A stretch of 64,000 nt of DNA. Source: Apostichopus japonicus (lineage: Eukaryota > Echinodermata > Holothuroidea > Aspidochirotida > Stichopodidae). The stretch lies in the NCBI RefSeq assembly GCF_037975245.1, contig NC_092569.1:32316668-32380667 (forward strand), in the 5' to 3' direction. The position numbers and the translations under genes are program-made. Each line of letters begins with the position of its first letter. Position 1 is the first letter of the stretch. Under the pieces are notes generated by a model. It did no database searches and had not been told where the DNA came from. It saw only the letters and a list, made by a program, of their open reading frames with translations. Below, one piece after another: positions 1 to 11,615 of the stretch.

Positions 1-761
<761 letters not shown>

Positions 762-861
762 CTTGTTATTCAACCGTAAATCTTGTCCAAACGTCCTTTG
801 AAGTCTTGACATCGCTTCTATTGCGTTTTGCTGTGTCTGGGAACCATAATAGGGTTTTGGG

Positions 862-1165
862 TCTGCTATGTATCCTTAAAAAAGGGTGTGAAGACTCGAT
901 CCCAGAAAATACACAATGAGCTTGCTACTGTCGGTAATTAGACACTGGTGTACAGTCAATACATGTAGCTACGGTCAATACCCACAACACAGTGTACATA
1001 GCAGCGATGGACTTCTCAGGTCCAGATAAAAGATAACAAGGTATCACGTTTTATTACTGTCTGTACTGCCTGCAAGAAAAAACTACACTTGCAAGCAACG
1101 AAAAGTTAACTTTTTGCGGAGGCGGCACGCGGTTTGGGGCGAGTCTTCAATGCCTTTAATAGTGT
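862..1165 (+). repeat. Dispersed repeat, copy 1 (inverted partner at 17340-17640)
   Basis: Runs from the segment around CTCGATCCCAGAAAATAC to the segment around AGTCTTCAATGCCTTTAA. The same order of blocks appears reverse-complemented at 17340-17640: GATCCCAGAAAATAC, TAATTAGACACT, GTCAATACCCACA, GGTATCACGTTT and AAGTTAACTTT. Divergence is high enough to call it an old interspersed repeat. No coding capacity is visible and the class is not recognised. Confidence 0.7.
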
Positions 1166-1239
1166 GAGAAGAACTCAAATTGGTCGGTCGTAGAAAGTGA
1201 CTCAAGAGTTTTCAAGCAATTGAAATATACTGGTAGCTC

Positions 1240-2820
1240 TATTTTAATCACATTAATGACAATCGGCATACCACAGAAATCTGTGATATTGATTCATAAC
1301 CAGTTTCTTAGGATTTCTACGTCAAAAGCATAACGATATTTGCGATTTTTTTATTTCTGTTATTGTTCATGTTCTTTATAATTGTAAGACATCTGCTTTA
1401 ACTTATTTTATTTGCCGATGCTTACTAACAACTGGTTTATCTCGTGGGTTGGGTGGGGGGAGGTTGCCTCAATATTCTTTGAGTTTCCTCTTAAAGACTG
1501 GAAAAACGACAACCTTACAAGAAAATATATTAAAAAAAAAGCCAGTCATAGTGTTTGAGAAGCTTGTTTACTACTGTCAGCAGTGACGTCACATAGAAAT
1601 GGGGGACATACCTGCCAGTATCCCGTGGTACCCCGCCCAGTGGTAGATGCAGAATTTCTCAGAACAGTGTTTACATGAAAGAAGTATCAATTGATATCGA
1701 AATTATACAAAAATAGTCGTCCGTCAGAAATCATGGGTAAATAGAAAAGGAATGCCCTAACGCGAAACATTATCATTTTCTCATGTTAAAAGATCATTTC
1801 TTATTCAGAAGTAGAGGTTTAGGCACTCCAACCCACTCCCCGGATCCGTCCTGCCTATGGAGTCTCACCATGCCTTCCCTTATGTGTTGCGCTCCGTGGT
1901 TAGTAATAGCAATTGCAACTGACGAAACGTTTGCGGAAACTTGCTCTTTCCATATCATTTAATATGATGTTCGATGGTATTTGTGTTTGCTTTCTTCATT
2001 AACTAGAAACCCAACAAAATAGTCGGATGAATAACTGATATTTGAAGCGAAATGTAGAATTTATCCTTTTATCATATTAATGAAACTTACAAAATATATG
2101 GACAAAGTATAAACTTTAGTCTGTACTGACAAAGGGACTGCCTTTCGATTAAGTTGGGCACATGAGCAATTTGAGGCAATGCGACTTAGCAATCGGTGTC
2201 ACAGGAAACATTTACTATTTAGAAATAGCCGCAACCTTAATGGTCCATTTTGTTTTCCTAAAATTTCGTTAGTTCATAAGCTAAATTAGCATATATCTAG
2301 CCGAAGGTTAGTAGGTCATTTCGGTTAGTAAATTTTACAGGTGTAGTCCGTATTGGCACGTTGCCGAGGTTCTGGATTCGATCCCCAGCCAGGTCATAGA
2401 TATGTTGGTTTTTCATCCAAGGAGCAATCTACGGTTTGCCCATCTGAAATGATTTTCTAAATTGAAAAGATTCCAAATTTGAGTTAAAAGTTTTAACTGC
2501 AAGCCATCCGACGTGTAATTTGTAATCCATAAGCCCCATCGGGCTTCTCCCATGTACAATAGTGGTCGCTTAAACGCTTAAATAAGTACAGCATATGGAC
2601 AATACAAGACAAAGACGTAATCAATAACAATATATTGTTGTTTCTCTTACTTTCATGTATTTACCAAGATTGGTCTGTTAATTTTAATACCACAAATTGG
2701 GTTATGTGAATTTCAATTTATGCTGCTTATAATCATTTGTTTTCAATTTTAAGATTAAATTAGTAACAGTTGATTTATCAAGAGTATCTTCAGATGCTTT
2801 ACCTATTATTCAAAAAATAT
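1240..2820. other. Duplicated 3' flank of gene 1, no gene seen
   Basis: Non-coding DNA between the dispersed repeat and gene 1. It has a diverged counterpart at about 39740-41330 downstream of gene 3, with shared blocks such as CAGTGACGTCACATAGAA and GACGAAACGTTTGCGGAAA. I find no intact reading frame. The counterpart carries extra insertions near 39200-39730 and 40556-40720. Confidence 0.6.
2330..2580 (+). repeat. Possible tRNA-type SINE remnant, copy in unit 1
   Basis: Contains a box-B-like stretch, TGGATTCGATCCCC, followed by CCAGCCAGGTCATAGATATG and a tail ending around TGGTCGCTTAAACG. The same block is present at about 40795-41060 at the equivalent place in unit 2, so it predates the segmental duplication. 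No convincing box A or tRNA fold was found, so the SINE assignment is tentative. Confidence 0.35.
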
Positions 2821-2826
2821 TGAATT

Positions 2827-2832
2827 TTTATT
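2827..2832 (-). other. Polyadenylation signal AATAAA for gene 1
   Basis: AATAAA on the minus strand about 100 nt after the gene 1 stop codon. The matching place downstream of gene 3 reads as an interrupted version (forward GAATTATTTTTC instead of GAATTTTTATTTC), so gene 3 lacks this hexamer. Confidence 0.45.
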
Positions 2833-2933
2833 TCAAACCACCTGAAGATAGATGTCTATTAGTTACAGTGTAATATTTCTTCTCTTCAAACTTCACAACT
2901 ATATCACCACATTATTAATTCATATCTTTGAAG

Positions 2934-3196
2934 CTAATTGGAAATACGAGGACGTATTTTCATTTCTGTATATTTCACGTTGTAACGACCTCCTGGGAGG
3001 TTATACCATTGAATGGTTTTGTAAGAGTCATGACTGTCAAAGTAGAGACCGTTCACGTGATAATGATAATGACAATTATTGAACCACCAGCCTCCATGGT
3101 AATAAGATGCACAGTTATAACCACTATTTCTGTCGTTGTCGCGGTCCCATGTAGAGAAGGACATGTTTCTGTTATAAGAACCAAAGTTGTCAGTAT
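2934..3196 (-). CDS. Gene 1 exon 5 (FReD C-terminus)
   Basis: 263 nt ending in TAG. Acceptor TTTCTAG|ATACTGAC. It contains MSFSTWDRDND (calcium site), NCASYYHGGWWFNNC (the conserved disulfide pair), CHYHYHVNG (pocket loop) and the terminal KYTEMKIRPRISN. Confidence 0.88.
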
Positions 3197-6100
3197 CTAG
3201 AAAGAAGATGGAAAAGAAATATCGTTAACACTTCCAAATGAAAAAACATTAATCAAAGTTATAACTTCTGATTAGAATCTGTGATATTTTAGCTATAGAT
3301 ATAAACTTATTACATGTATTTTCAAAGCCTCGACGCATAACTAAGGAAACATGTGTTAAATTTACACATATAATATTTTTCATTCGTCTCATTGGTGTTA
3401 ACGCAATAAATGTCTACTAAATAACAATGTAGGCCACTTTTCGAATTTTTCATCTGCCAAACCGTATGTTGTTGTTTTTTATATATATATATATATATTA
3501 TGACATATATATCACTGGTTTAATGAATGCGTTAAAATTTGTTGTTATCGCTTTCAACCGTTTCCCGTTTACTCCACTTAAGAGGTGTTTGTAGAGCGGA
3601 TTGTACTTTTCTATACATTTTGACCAAAGTATTTCATTTTTCGTATTTAGTAGTGAAACAAGCTATAATCACCTTTGGCGGGCTTAGTTGTGATAGATCA
3701 ATACGGAAATTGGTGTCCCACAATTTTATTATTTAATGAGAAACCTTGAAATATATAATTACTTTTATTTTCCTGGTGCGGCTTTACAGGAACAAGGTAA
3801 CATACTTTATATTATATATATAAGTTATCTGTCATCTAACGGCCAAAAATGATAACGCCATGTTAAGTAGTGAAGCAAGCTATAATCACCTTAGTGGGCT
3901 TAGTTGTGTTAGATGATACCAAATTTGGTGTCCCATAAATTTATTATTTCATTGAAAAATCTATTATCTTTCCTGGTGCGGCTTTACAGGAATAAGGTAA
4001 CATACCATATATCTTCTAATATATATATCTGACATCTAACGGTCAGAAATTGTAACGTCTAAATGTGGAAAGGACTTTGCTCATTATTCCAGTTATTTTG
4101 TTTACTGATATTGCTAATAAACAGTAATGAAATATGACATTAGCAATACCATAGTTATACCTTTCTTACTTTTAAAAGTACATCCTTTCTTGTTGTTTAT
4201 TTGAATCTCGATTATTTTTTCGAAATTATTTCCATGAAAAAAAACTTTGTGTTATAATTCAATCTTACAATACTAACAGTGCACAACTAACGAAGAACAG
4301 CACAGCGTTGCTTCTCATTTCTAAATGGCTTTGATTTTACCTTCATCTCAGTTTTTCTATAAAGGAGAGTACGTGGTGATATATTAATTTACTTTAGGTT
4401 ACTGTGCTGTGTAAACAATCACCTTGCGCTACTCATCAAACAGTTAATGGTCTTACTTAACCTAGAGGAAACATTTTCTTACACATTGTGAACGTTCACT
4501 TAAAGCAAATAAATAAGTGTGAAACTCACTTTTAAAGGGATTAGTGATCTGTTTCCTTATAAAGTATTTTGAGATGGTAGACATCTTAGTATGACGTAAT
4601 AAAGTAAACATCCAATTTGCAGATGGCATATGTCAATCGTAATTCATTAGCCGTGTTTTCCTTTTCGGTAATTAATTTTTTCGAAAATTAAATTTGAGAA
4701 TGGGAGCACTAAATAACGAAGTATAAATACTTCAACAAGTGAAAAAGAAACATTTTACATTAAGTTTTAATCTTTCTATTATGAAAGGAAAGACTTTCAA
4801 CGAACGTCTAATTTGAAGCTCTAATTGTAAGCCCTCCTGGTTGGAAAGATCTTTTTGAACAGACCATATGGAATAATGTATCAATCGTTCGAAATGATAT
4901 GTAAATATACATTAAGGGTGAGTTGGGTGAACTATAAGTTGTATTAAATATACTAACTTGCTGCTGTGCTTTCAGGTAGATATGATCCAAGATCTGTCAT
5001 TCTGTATTTACTGATTTCATCGCTGATCCTGAAGAGGTCGTACTTTGCAAAGTAAGAATTACCATTCCTGCTGACCAGGTCGATACGTAGCTCGTAGTCA
5101 CCCTGGTTAGTCAAGTAGGATAACTTGTCGTTACCGAGCCAGAATTCTCGTTGTAAAAACCCAAAGCCGTCTTTGTAGTCGTTCCAACGTCGGTAAAAAT
5201 CTACAGCTCCATCAATCCTACGTTGAAATACCTTTTGGGAAAAACAGGTATTATTTCAATGATCAGATGTATTAATAATTCCAATGAGTTCAACAATATT
5301 CATATAAAGACTGATATATTTATATTTAATGTCATTTGAAGATGTATACAGTATACGTACACATACCTTTCGTAGCAAGTATTTCATTTGCTGGGAGTGA
5401 ATCAAGAATTATTTCTCATTTCATTGTTTGCCGATGATTTCAATACTGCAGCTAACATCAATGTTGGACAACAAAGACAAACATCAGGATTTGATATTCC
5501 GATCTTTAGAGACATTTGTTTAGATACAAACTCGCAAATGAGCAACATATTGGCAATTTATTTTCTTGACACATCTGCCCCTATGGGGGATCTCAAAATT
5601 TTATGAAGGCAAGACTTTATGGTTGTCATATATATCCTGCATCCATAGTGTATTTGATAAATCAACAAATTAATAACAGCTTAATTTAAAATCTCCCACC
5701 CCGAATACGAAACAAGAATTAAACAACACGTCTTGAACTCACCGTCCATCCGCCTCCATCTATTGAATTATTACAGTGGACGTTGAAAGGTTCAGGAGCA
5801 CCGTCAGGCTGAATCATGAAAACACCGGATTCAGTTTGATCATCACATTGCTCATAAACTTCTTTGCAATCTCTCGGATATTGAGGCTCTTGGTAGTAGA
5901 AGTAAGAGGAACCTGATAAAAAAGCCGTCGAGGAAAAAAACAAAACGAAAATGAGTGTTGTAAAAACTGTCTTTATAAACAGACTAACGAGAGTAAGTTA
6001 TTCAGAGATATGATGCCCTCCTCAAATAGGGATAGTTACCTTTTTGTTTGTCTTCACATTGATACATTATAATAAAATATACAATTTGTCTTTATATAAA

Positions 6101-9100
6101 GAACTTATTGTTTTTTTCTCACAAAAGGCGATGACATCTCGTAAAAGTAAGTTTAGTGTTGGAGGTATAGACTTCTCGCAGGCCCGACACTTACAGTTAA
6201 TTTTCGTTATAGCTATTTTTTCGTAATAGCTTATATTCGTAATAGCTATTATGTACATAACTTCATTGCTCAAAACACTTGTTATTTAACTATTAAGCTA
6301 GGTAGCAAAAGCAAATCTTTATAGGTTTGATGTTTAATACTAAAACTTTCTGGAAATAAATCACAAGAATTAACACTGTCACCCAATTTAAAACACACAA
6401 AGAACTTAATAGTTAACTTTTGAAAACAAGTACTTACTTTCAGTCTCTCTTCTTTGTCTGTTTCTACTGATCTTTTCAGAAAGTCCCAGATCATTCTGTG
6501 AACATGTAAACAAATCAACAAAATGAGAAGTTCTTAGTAGATAATATGTTATTTAGGTATCTTAGATTTGACGATGGATTCAAAATGAACTTGTTAGGTA
6601 TATTTTTGTTCGTTTTAATGGCACATCTAAGAAATATTTTATTCGTGGTGCATTTCACCTCACAGCAAATATGTTTTTAAATCTAAAATAAAGGATTGTT
6701 AAAATCTTCATCTGGGGACCTTCACAAAATTAAATGTAAGTGCTCAAATATCACTAATATTTTCGCCATAGTTTACAATTCTGTTTACTGTTGGTTTGGT
6801 TTTCAAATTTACATTCGATAGTTCCTATTTACCATGTTAATAATAACTCATAATGAGAGCCAAATTTGGTTACCAAATGAAAGATAAAGAGCGATAAATT
6901 AGCTTATGCCGTTCTTCTTTAACAGCAGTGTTATTAAAATGCAAATTTACGGATTGAAGATGATCCAAACATGTTATATGATTATTTGTACTAACAACCT
7001 ATATTTGTTTTATGGGAATAAATTAAAACATCGAACATTTATTTTTAAGTGAGAAAGCTGTTAAAAATATTCCAAGAGATGAGCGAACAGCACTCTCCTC
7101 ACTGATGTCTCGCAGTGACATTATCATCAAGCCAGCTGACAAAGGTTCTGCAGTTGTCATCCAGGATCGACAGGATTACATCAAGGAAGCCATGCGTCAT
7201 CTCTCCAACAGTGATATTTACACTCTTCTTGATTCTGATCCCACAGATATTTTCTCCCAGCAGATAAAACAGACCATCACTGATATGTACCAGCGGAACC
7301 AGATCTCTAAGAAGGCTGTTTCTTTCCTTTCTCCCACAGACTGTAAGGCAGCCAGGTTTTATCTCCTGCCCAAAATTCACAAGCCTGGTAACCCTGGTAG
7401 GCCTATCATCTCAGGCAATGGGTCCCACACCGAGAAGATATCCTTGTTTGTGGACCACTTCATCAAACCTCTTGTTCCTCAGATTAATTCTTATATCCAT
7501 GACACTCCAGATTTCCTCAGGAAACTTGAAGATATCAAAAACCAAATCCCCAGTACAGCCATCATCGGTACTTTCGACGTCACTTCTCTGTACACTAACA
7601 TCCCTCATGCTGAAGGTATCGCAGCCACGTGTGCAGCCCTGTCTAAGAAGGTCCACCCTTGTCCACCCATCTCTGACATCAAAGCTCTCATGCAACAGGT
7701 TCTCACCAAAAACAACTTCACGTTCATGGACAAGCATTACCTTCAAAGACACGGGACAGCCATGGGAACCAGGATGGCTCCTTCCTATGCATGCCTGTTT
7801 ATGTCTAGCCTTGAAGAACGCATGCTCAGTACGGCTCCCTGTCGTCCCCTTATCTGGTGGCGCTACATCGATGACATCTTCTTCATTTGGACCAGTGATG
7901 AGGATAGCCTGCTCACCTTCATCAATCAAATCAATTCTTTCCACAGCACCATCAAATTCACCTCTGATTACTCTCACCAACAGGTTAACTTTCTCGATGT
8001 GACTGTTCGCAAGGAACACGATTCTCTCTCTACAGACTTATACACCAAGCCCACAGACACACACCAGTATCTCCATTCTTCAAGCTGCCATCCCCGTCAC
8101 TGCAAGTCTGGAATTGCCTACAGTCAAGCACTTCGTCTTCGTCGCATTTGCTCTAACAATTCCTCTTTCATTCGCCATACAGATGCTTTGGAAAAACACC
8201 TTATTGCCAGGGGCCATAGTGCCAGAAGGGTGCGTGAAGCCATTCAGAGAGTCCGCTCCCTTTCCAGATCATCTACTTTGGCAGTGAAGGACAAAAAGGG
8301 ACGAGATTGCGACAACAAGCTGCCCCTCGTTGTTACTTTCCACCCAAATCTTCCTCCCCTTCAGAAAATCACCTCTAACAACCACAACATTCTTCTCACT
8401 TCAGATAGACTCCAACGAGCCGTCCCTGAAAAACCCATCATCGCCTACAGACGACCACGCAACCTACGAGACCTTCTTGTACGTGCTGCTGTTCCACCTC
8501 TAACTTCTAACCCCACACCCATTCAGCATGGTACCTTCAAATGTGATCGTACTTCGAGATGCATCGTCTGCAGCCACCACATTGTTGAATCCAATTCCAT
8601 CACCAGCCACAGCATGCAACTCACACACAAGACTAAGGGTCACATCACTTGCACTACCACCAATGTCATCTATCTGATCTCTTGTAGAGTTTGCGGCATC
8701 CAGTATGTTGGCGAAACCAAAACCACCCTCAAGAAGCGATTCTATGGTCACAGATCCACAGTCAACACCATGAAGACTGAGACCCCAGTTGGAGAACATT
8801 TTAACCTTCCCAACCATACCATTAACGACATGTCCCTACAGGGGATTGAATCCTTAGGTAGCCGTCCTGACCTAGTACGTATCAGCAGAGAGAGGCTCTG
8901 GATGCAACGCCTTCGTACCATTCAACCTCATGGGCTGAACATTCAGGAAGGACATGACTAACTTTCCTCTGTTCCCTACTCCTTCTCCCCTTTCTCCCTC
9001 CCCCCCCCCCTTCCACTCTTCCTCTCACAGCTCTCTTCCCCTCCATTTTTCTTCACACCTTTCTGTCTTTGTCCCTCTCCAGTTTATTCCTTACCCTGTG

Positions 9101-10823
9101 CCTTTAATCCTCTCTTTGTCCCTCCACAGTTTATCTCCTTCCTCTCCTCTTCTCCTGTTGCTTTCTACTTATAATCCCCTTTCATCCATCTCATTGTGTT
9201 CACCGTGCTCATTAACCTGTCTGTATTCTGTGCGTGTTTTTGTCCCCTCTGTTACTGTAACTTGTCATTTAGCCTCTGAAGAAGATCCTGCTAGGATCGA
9301 AACGTCAGGCCAACTTACTTTTACACAAAAATATTTAGGCAAAAGTATATCCGTAAAACGCAACCGAAACACACAACTAATTTTAGCTGAAGCGTTAAGA
9401 TAAATATATAAATTTTATCAGTTTTTTTACGCTGCGATAGTTCTCAACATATTTGATTAATGATTATCCAGTTACTATAGTCCATAACATAACGATAGTG
9501 TTCTCAACAAAAACAAATTGCTAGATGACTATTATAAAACAGCTGCATATTTCTTAACTTTAAAAGGTAAATACAAACAAGACACTAAAGTAACAAATAG
9601 AAATCAGCCACTTCCTTGTTAATATTTTTCTTTTTTTTTCTCTAAGCTTTGACCATGTTTCTACAAATAAGTTTGTTTTTGTTTGTTTTTTAACAGACAA
9701 ATCTTTAGAAACCTATGGCGGAAACATGTTTAAATTAGAGTTCAATTTAATTGCTCTCCAATGAAATATAAAAATACGAATGAACAAGTAAAGGTATACA
9801 CGAAGTTATGGTAAAGATTACCGACCAAATATGGTATTATCTTTTGTATTTCTAATTAGTTACTCATAATTATTGTTAAACTAATTTTAAATTGCTGGTT
9901 AATGATTTGTAGTGAAATAATTATAGCATTATGACTACTTTTATCAAAAAAATATGGGATTTTGTTCAATTCGTCATCTGACGATACTACTAAAAGTGAA
10001 ATATTAGTGATATAAGATCGCTAATATTTTCGAAAAAATGTACAGTTCTGTTTACTGTTAATTTGATTTTCAATTTTACATGTTTAAATTACTATTTTAT
10101 ATATCTAGAAGTACTCATAATGAGATTTCAGTTGTCATCAAATCGCGTCACAATTTATTAACCAAATGAACGATAACGAGCGAGAAATCAAACAAAATAT
10201 ATCCCGTCTTTTTTTTAAGCAGTGTTCAATAAACAAAATATTACAGATTAAAGATAATCAACCATTTTTGGGGGTAATTGATCAGCTATTGGGTTATTAC
10301 TATGAATATTTTATACTAATAACCTTCATATTTGATGGGAATACATTATAACATCTAACATTAATTTTTAGGTGAATTATTTCTACATTGAAAGTTATCT
10401 AGGGTTTCGATTAAAATTTGGCTTACTTTGCTGTATCGCTCTATCGCTCTCGTTCGAAAAAATTAAGTCTTATCAACAAAGAACTCATATAAATAGCTGG
10501 GATTACAGTTAAGCGTTGAAATAATACCAAGATTAATAGAACACAGAGTTGCTTCGTTTATCTGTTTTGGTCTTGCTTCAGTATAGGTCGTCGATTTTTC
10601 AGTGCTTTGCAAAAATTATTTGCAAGTTTAAGTTATGCTGCAACTTAGCAAAAAGAAGCTACGAAAAGAAGTTAAAGAACAGTAAGCAGAGATATATGGT
10701 CTATTACCAAACGTTGAAACGCGAAAATCTTTGAAGACTTACCACCTGTCCCGATGATTCCGTGAAATCCAACCGTTGCAGGCAAACACCAAAGACGCAC
10801 AAACACAGAAACGTCAACTTCAT
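2934..10823 (-). CDS. FReD gene 1 (subtype A): secreted fibrinogen-related protein, 281 aa, five exons
   Basis: Exons: 10823-10743, 6495-6438, 5912-5743, 5231-4958, 3196-2934 (846 nt including stop). The start is the only ATG before a hydrophobic signal peptide (MKLTFLCLCVFGVCL). Residues 28-46 form a hydrophilic linker with RNRQRR at 38-43, a proprotein-convertase-type site. The FReD runs from about residue 58 (YPRDC) through GGGWTVFQRRIDG and FWLGNDKL to the calcium-site motif DRDND and the C-terminus IRPRISN. FReD proteins are extracellular lectins that usually bind acetylated or glycan ligands in innate immunity or cell adhesion; that role is inferred here from the family. The loop after the pocket cysteine, CHYHYHVNG, is one residue longer than in genes 2 and 4. 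No collagen-like domain and no obvious coiled coil are seen. Intron 1 carries a Penelope-like element. Confidence 0.88.
3648..4060. repeat. Tandem duplication, about 216-bp unit, in gene 1 intron 4
   Basis: Two adjacent imperfect copies, each running from AGTAGTGAARCAAGCTATAA through CCTGGTGCGGCTTTACAGGA to CATCTAACGGYCA. Gene 3 has only one copy at the equivalent position (about 42090-42290), so the duplication arose in the gene 1 lineage or was lost in gene 3. Confidence 0.75.
4958..5231 (-). CDS. Gene 1 exon 4 (FReD middle)
   Basis: 274 nt, from VFQRRIDGAVDFYRRW to DLGSYLPESTAA, phase 0 in and phase 1 out. Acceptor CCCAAAAG|GTATTT is less pyrimidine-rich than in the other copies. It has one extra alanine codon (GCAGCA) at its end compared with genes 2 and 4. 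Confidence 0.86.
5743..5912 (-). CDS. Gene 1 exon 3 (FReD start)
   Basis: 170 nt, phase 1 in and phase 0 out. It opens with SSYFYYQEPQYPRDC and ends at GGGWT. It carries three FReD cysteines (RDC, EQC, VHC). Acceptor TTTATCAG|GTTCC, donor GGACG|GTGAGT. Confidence 0.88.
6438..6495 (-). CDS. Gene 1 exon 2 (basic linker)
   Basis: 58-nt exon, phase 0 in and phase 1 out. Acceptor TTCACAG|AATGATC, donor CTGAAA|GTAAGT. It encodes NDLGLSEKISRNRQRRETE. The other frame across it (MIWDFLKRS...) does not fit the downstream phase. Confidence 0.85.
7105..8961 (+). CDS. PLE reverse transcriptase with GIY-YIG endonuclease (N-terminally truncated)
   Basis: 618 codons from the second in-frame ATG-type start; the frame is also open upstream to the element border at 7072, so the natural start is lost. 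Penelope-type RT features: KPADKGSAVV (residues 9-18), LPKIHKPG with GRPIIS (88-103), catalytic FDVTSLYTN (157-165), GTAMGTRMAPSYA (217-229), the second catalytic block RYIDDIFF (253-260) and FLDVTV (296-301). The C-terminal third has a cysteine cluster KCDRTSRCIVC and then a GIY-YIG nuclease core, VIYLISCRVCGIQYVGETK (about 521-540), with a downstream arginine in KKRFYGHR. Known PLE proteins use the nuclease to nick target DNA and the RT for target-primed reverse transcription. No stop or frameshift interrupts the frame, so the insertion is recent or the sequence is well kept. Confidence 0.93.
   Translation: MSRSDIIIKPADKGSAVVIQDRQDYIKEAMRHLSNSDIYTLLDSDPTDIFSQQIKQTITDMYQRNQISKKAVSFLSPTDCKAARFYLLPKIHKPGNPGRPIISGNGSHTEKISLFVDHFIKPLVPQINSYIHDTPDFLRKLEDIKNQIPSTAIIGTFDVTSLYTNIPHAEGIAATCAALSKKVHPCPPISDIKALMQQVLTKNNFTFMDKHYLQRHGTAMGTRMAPSYACLFMSSLEERMLSTAPCRPLIWWRYIDDIFFIWTSDEDSLLTFINQINSFHSTIKFTSDYSHQQVNFLDVTVRKEHDSLSTDLYTKPTDTHQYLHSSSCHPRHCKSGIAYSQALRLRRICSNNSSFIRHTDALEKHLIARGHSARRVREAIQRVRSLSRSSTLAVKDKKGRDCDNKLPLVVTFHPNLPPLQKITSNNHNILLTSDRLQRAVPEKPIIAYRRPRNLRDLLVRAAVPPLTSNPTPIQHGTFKCDRTSRCIVCSHHIVESNSITSHSMQLTHKTKGHITCTTTNVIYLISCRVCGIQYVGETKTTLKKRFYGHRSTVNTMKTETPVGEHFNLPNHTINDMSLQGIESLGSRPDLVRISRERLWMQRLRTIQPHGLNIQEGHD
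9272..9310 (+). ncRNA. Minimal type I hammerhead-like motif in the PLE 3' region
   Basis: Stem I GCCT (9272-9275) pairs with AGGC (9307-9310). The core CTGAAGA (9276-9282) fits CUGANGA. Stem II is GATCC/GGATC around loop TGCTA (9284-9298), followed by GAAA (9299-9302). Stem III is only the self-complementary ACGT (9302-9305), and the cleavage residue would be C9306. One extra A (9283) sits between core and stem II. PLEs are known to carry hammerheads with such tiny stem III that act as dimers. Activity is not shown. Confidence 0.55.
10743..10823 (-). CDS. Gene 1 exon 1 (signal peptide)
   Basis: Encodes residues 1-27 in 27 whole codons, from ATG to ...SSGQV. The donor reads GTG|GTAAGT on the minus strand. 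The exon is nearly identical in genes 2 and 3 and in an orphan fragment at 19594-19662. Confidence 0.88.
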
Positions 10824-11615
10824 TTTTTTATGGTTTGAAGCGATGAACTTTACAGAATGAAGTGATCTAGAGAGAGTCTATCAGCAGAATGAAGAAATCT
10901 CAACTAAACACGATACATCTTATGAATCAAGGAAACAGTCGACAAGACTAAGGAGACCTTGAATTATCTCATATCATTATACTGAATATTCATAAGCTTC
11001 AATTGTTATGAAGATAAACATATGGATTTGAAGAAAAAACTTGGTTCATTTCTTAATGGAAATGTTATATTGTGTTTTATTTATATTCAATTGCCATTAT
11101 TCCACAATTATACCAAAATCCACAATCCACAATGCAAAATGGTGTACGTGATGTGGTGGATGGTGTTAGAACCGTATATAGGATGTTGAAAGATAGGTAC
11201 TACGTTACATATACTCATGAATTATGCATGAGATTGTCTTCAAGCAGGCGTGGGTCAAGTTAAAAGTTCTACGCAAACACGGAAGAGAAGAATGATCTCT
11301 ATTTGTTATGAGTAGTGAAAACTCGTTATGAGTAGTGCAAACTACCTTAGCAATCAAGCAGCATTAAACCAGTGCGCGATGAGATCGTTATACCCGTGAT
11401 ATATGAATACTAGGGTATAAAGTTAGGTAACATACAGCAGTATGTGATGTGAATTAAACAATATTCGGATTTGTGTTCTACATAATAATACGGACGATGC
11501 ATCCCATCATCGCTGTTGTCATTCTTGAATTTTCTCATCTTCTCTATGCTCTGTTGAAAAATAAGATTTTTTTTTATATACCATCTTATGACGACATGCG
11601 CTGAACACACTAGAG
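10824..11615 (-). promoter_or_regulatory. Gene 1 upstream region, conserved with the other FReD genes
   Basis: Runs 5' of the start codon on the minus strand. It is strongly similar to 19663-20520, 33935-34800 and 53635-54380, with an internal deletion relative to them. The first roughly 190 nt before ATG, including GAGAGTCTATCAGCAGAATG and CAAGACTAAGGAGACC blocks, are nearly identical in all copies and most likely hold the 5' UTR and core promoter. I could not fix a TATA box or start site. Homology fades near 11615. Confidence 0.5.

Larger units (their letters stand above)
7072..9326 (+). mobile_element. 5'-truncated Penelope-like retroelement (PLE) in gene 1 intron 1
   Basis: Flanked by a perfect 9-bp target-site duplication AAAAATATT (7063-7071 and 9327-9335). 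Gene 3 intron 1 preserves the empty site with one copy near 51677 (GAGAAAGCTGTTAAAAATATTTAGG context), which fixes both borders. The element is antisense to the host gene. It holds one long open frame, a pyrimidine-rich 3' region rich in CCTCTCC (about 8960-9240) and a hammerhead-like motif near its 3' end. Since the frame is open right up to the left border, the element was truncated inside its coding region on insertion. Confidence 0.93.

Noticed and set aside
5388-5606. 72-codon plus-strand frame in gene 1 intron 3
   Set aside because: The homologous stretch in gene 2 (about 29420-29620) is not open, and no domain is visible.
7099-8817. Minus-strand and +2 open frames over the Penelope gene
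   Set aside because: Shadows of the strong RT/GIY-YIG frame; no domains of their own.
2934-10823. Gene 1 as a pseudogene because of the Penelope insertion
   Set aside because: The element lies wholly within intron 1 and all exons and splice sites are intact.
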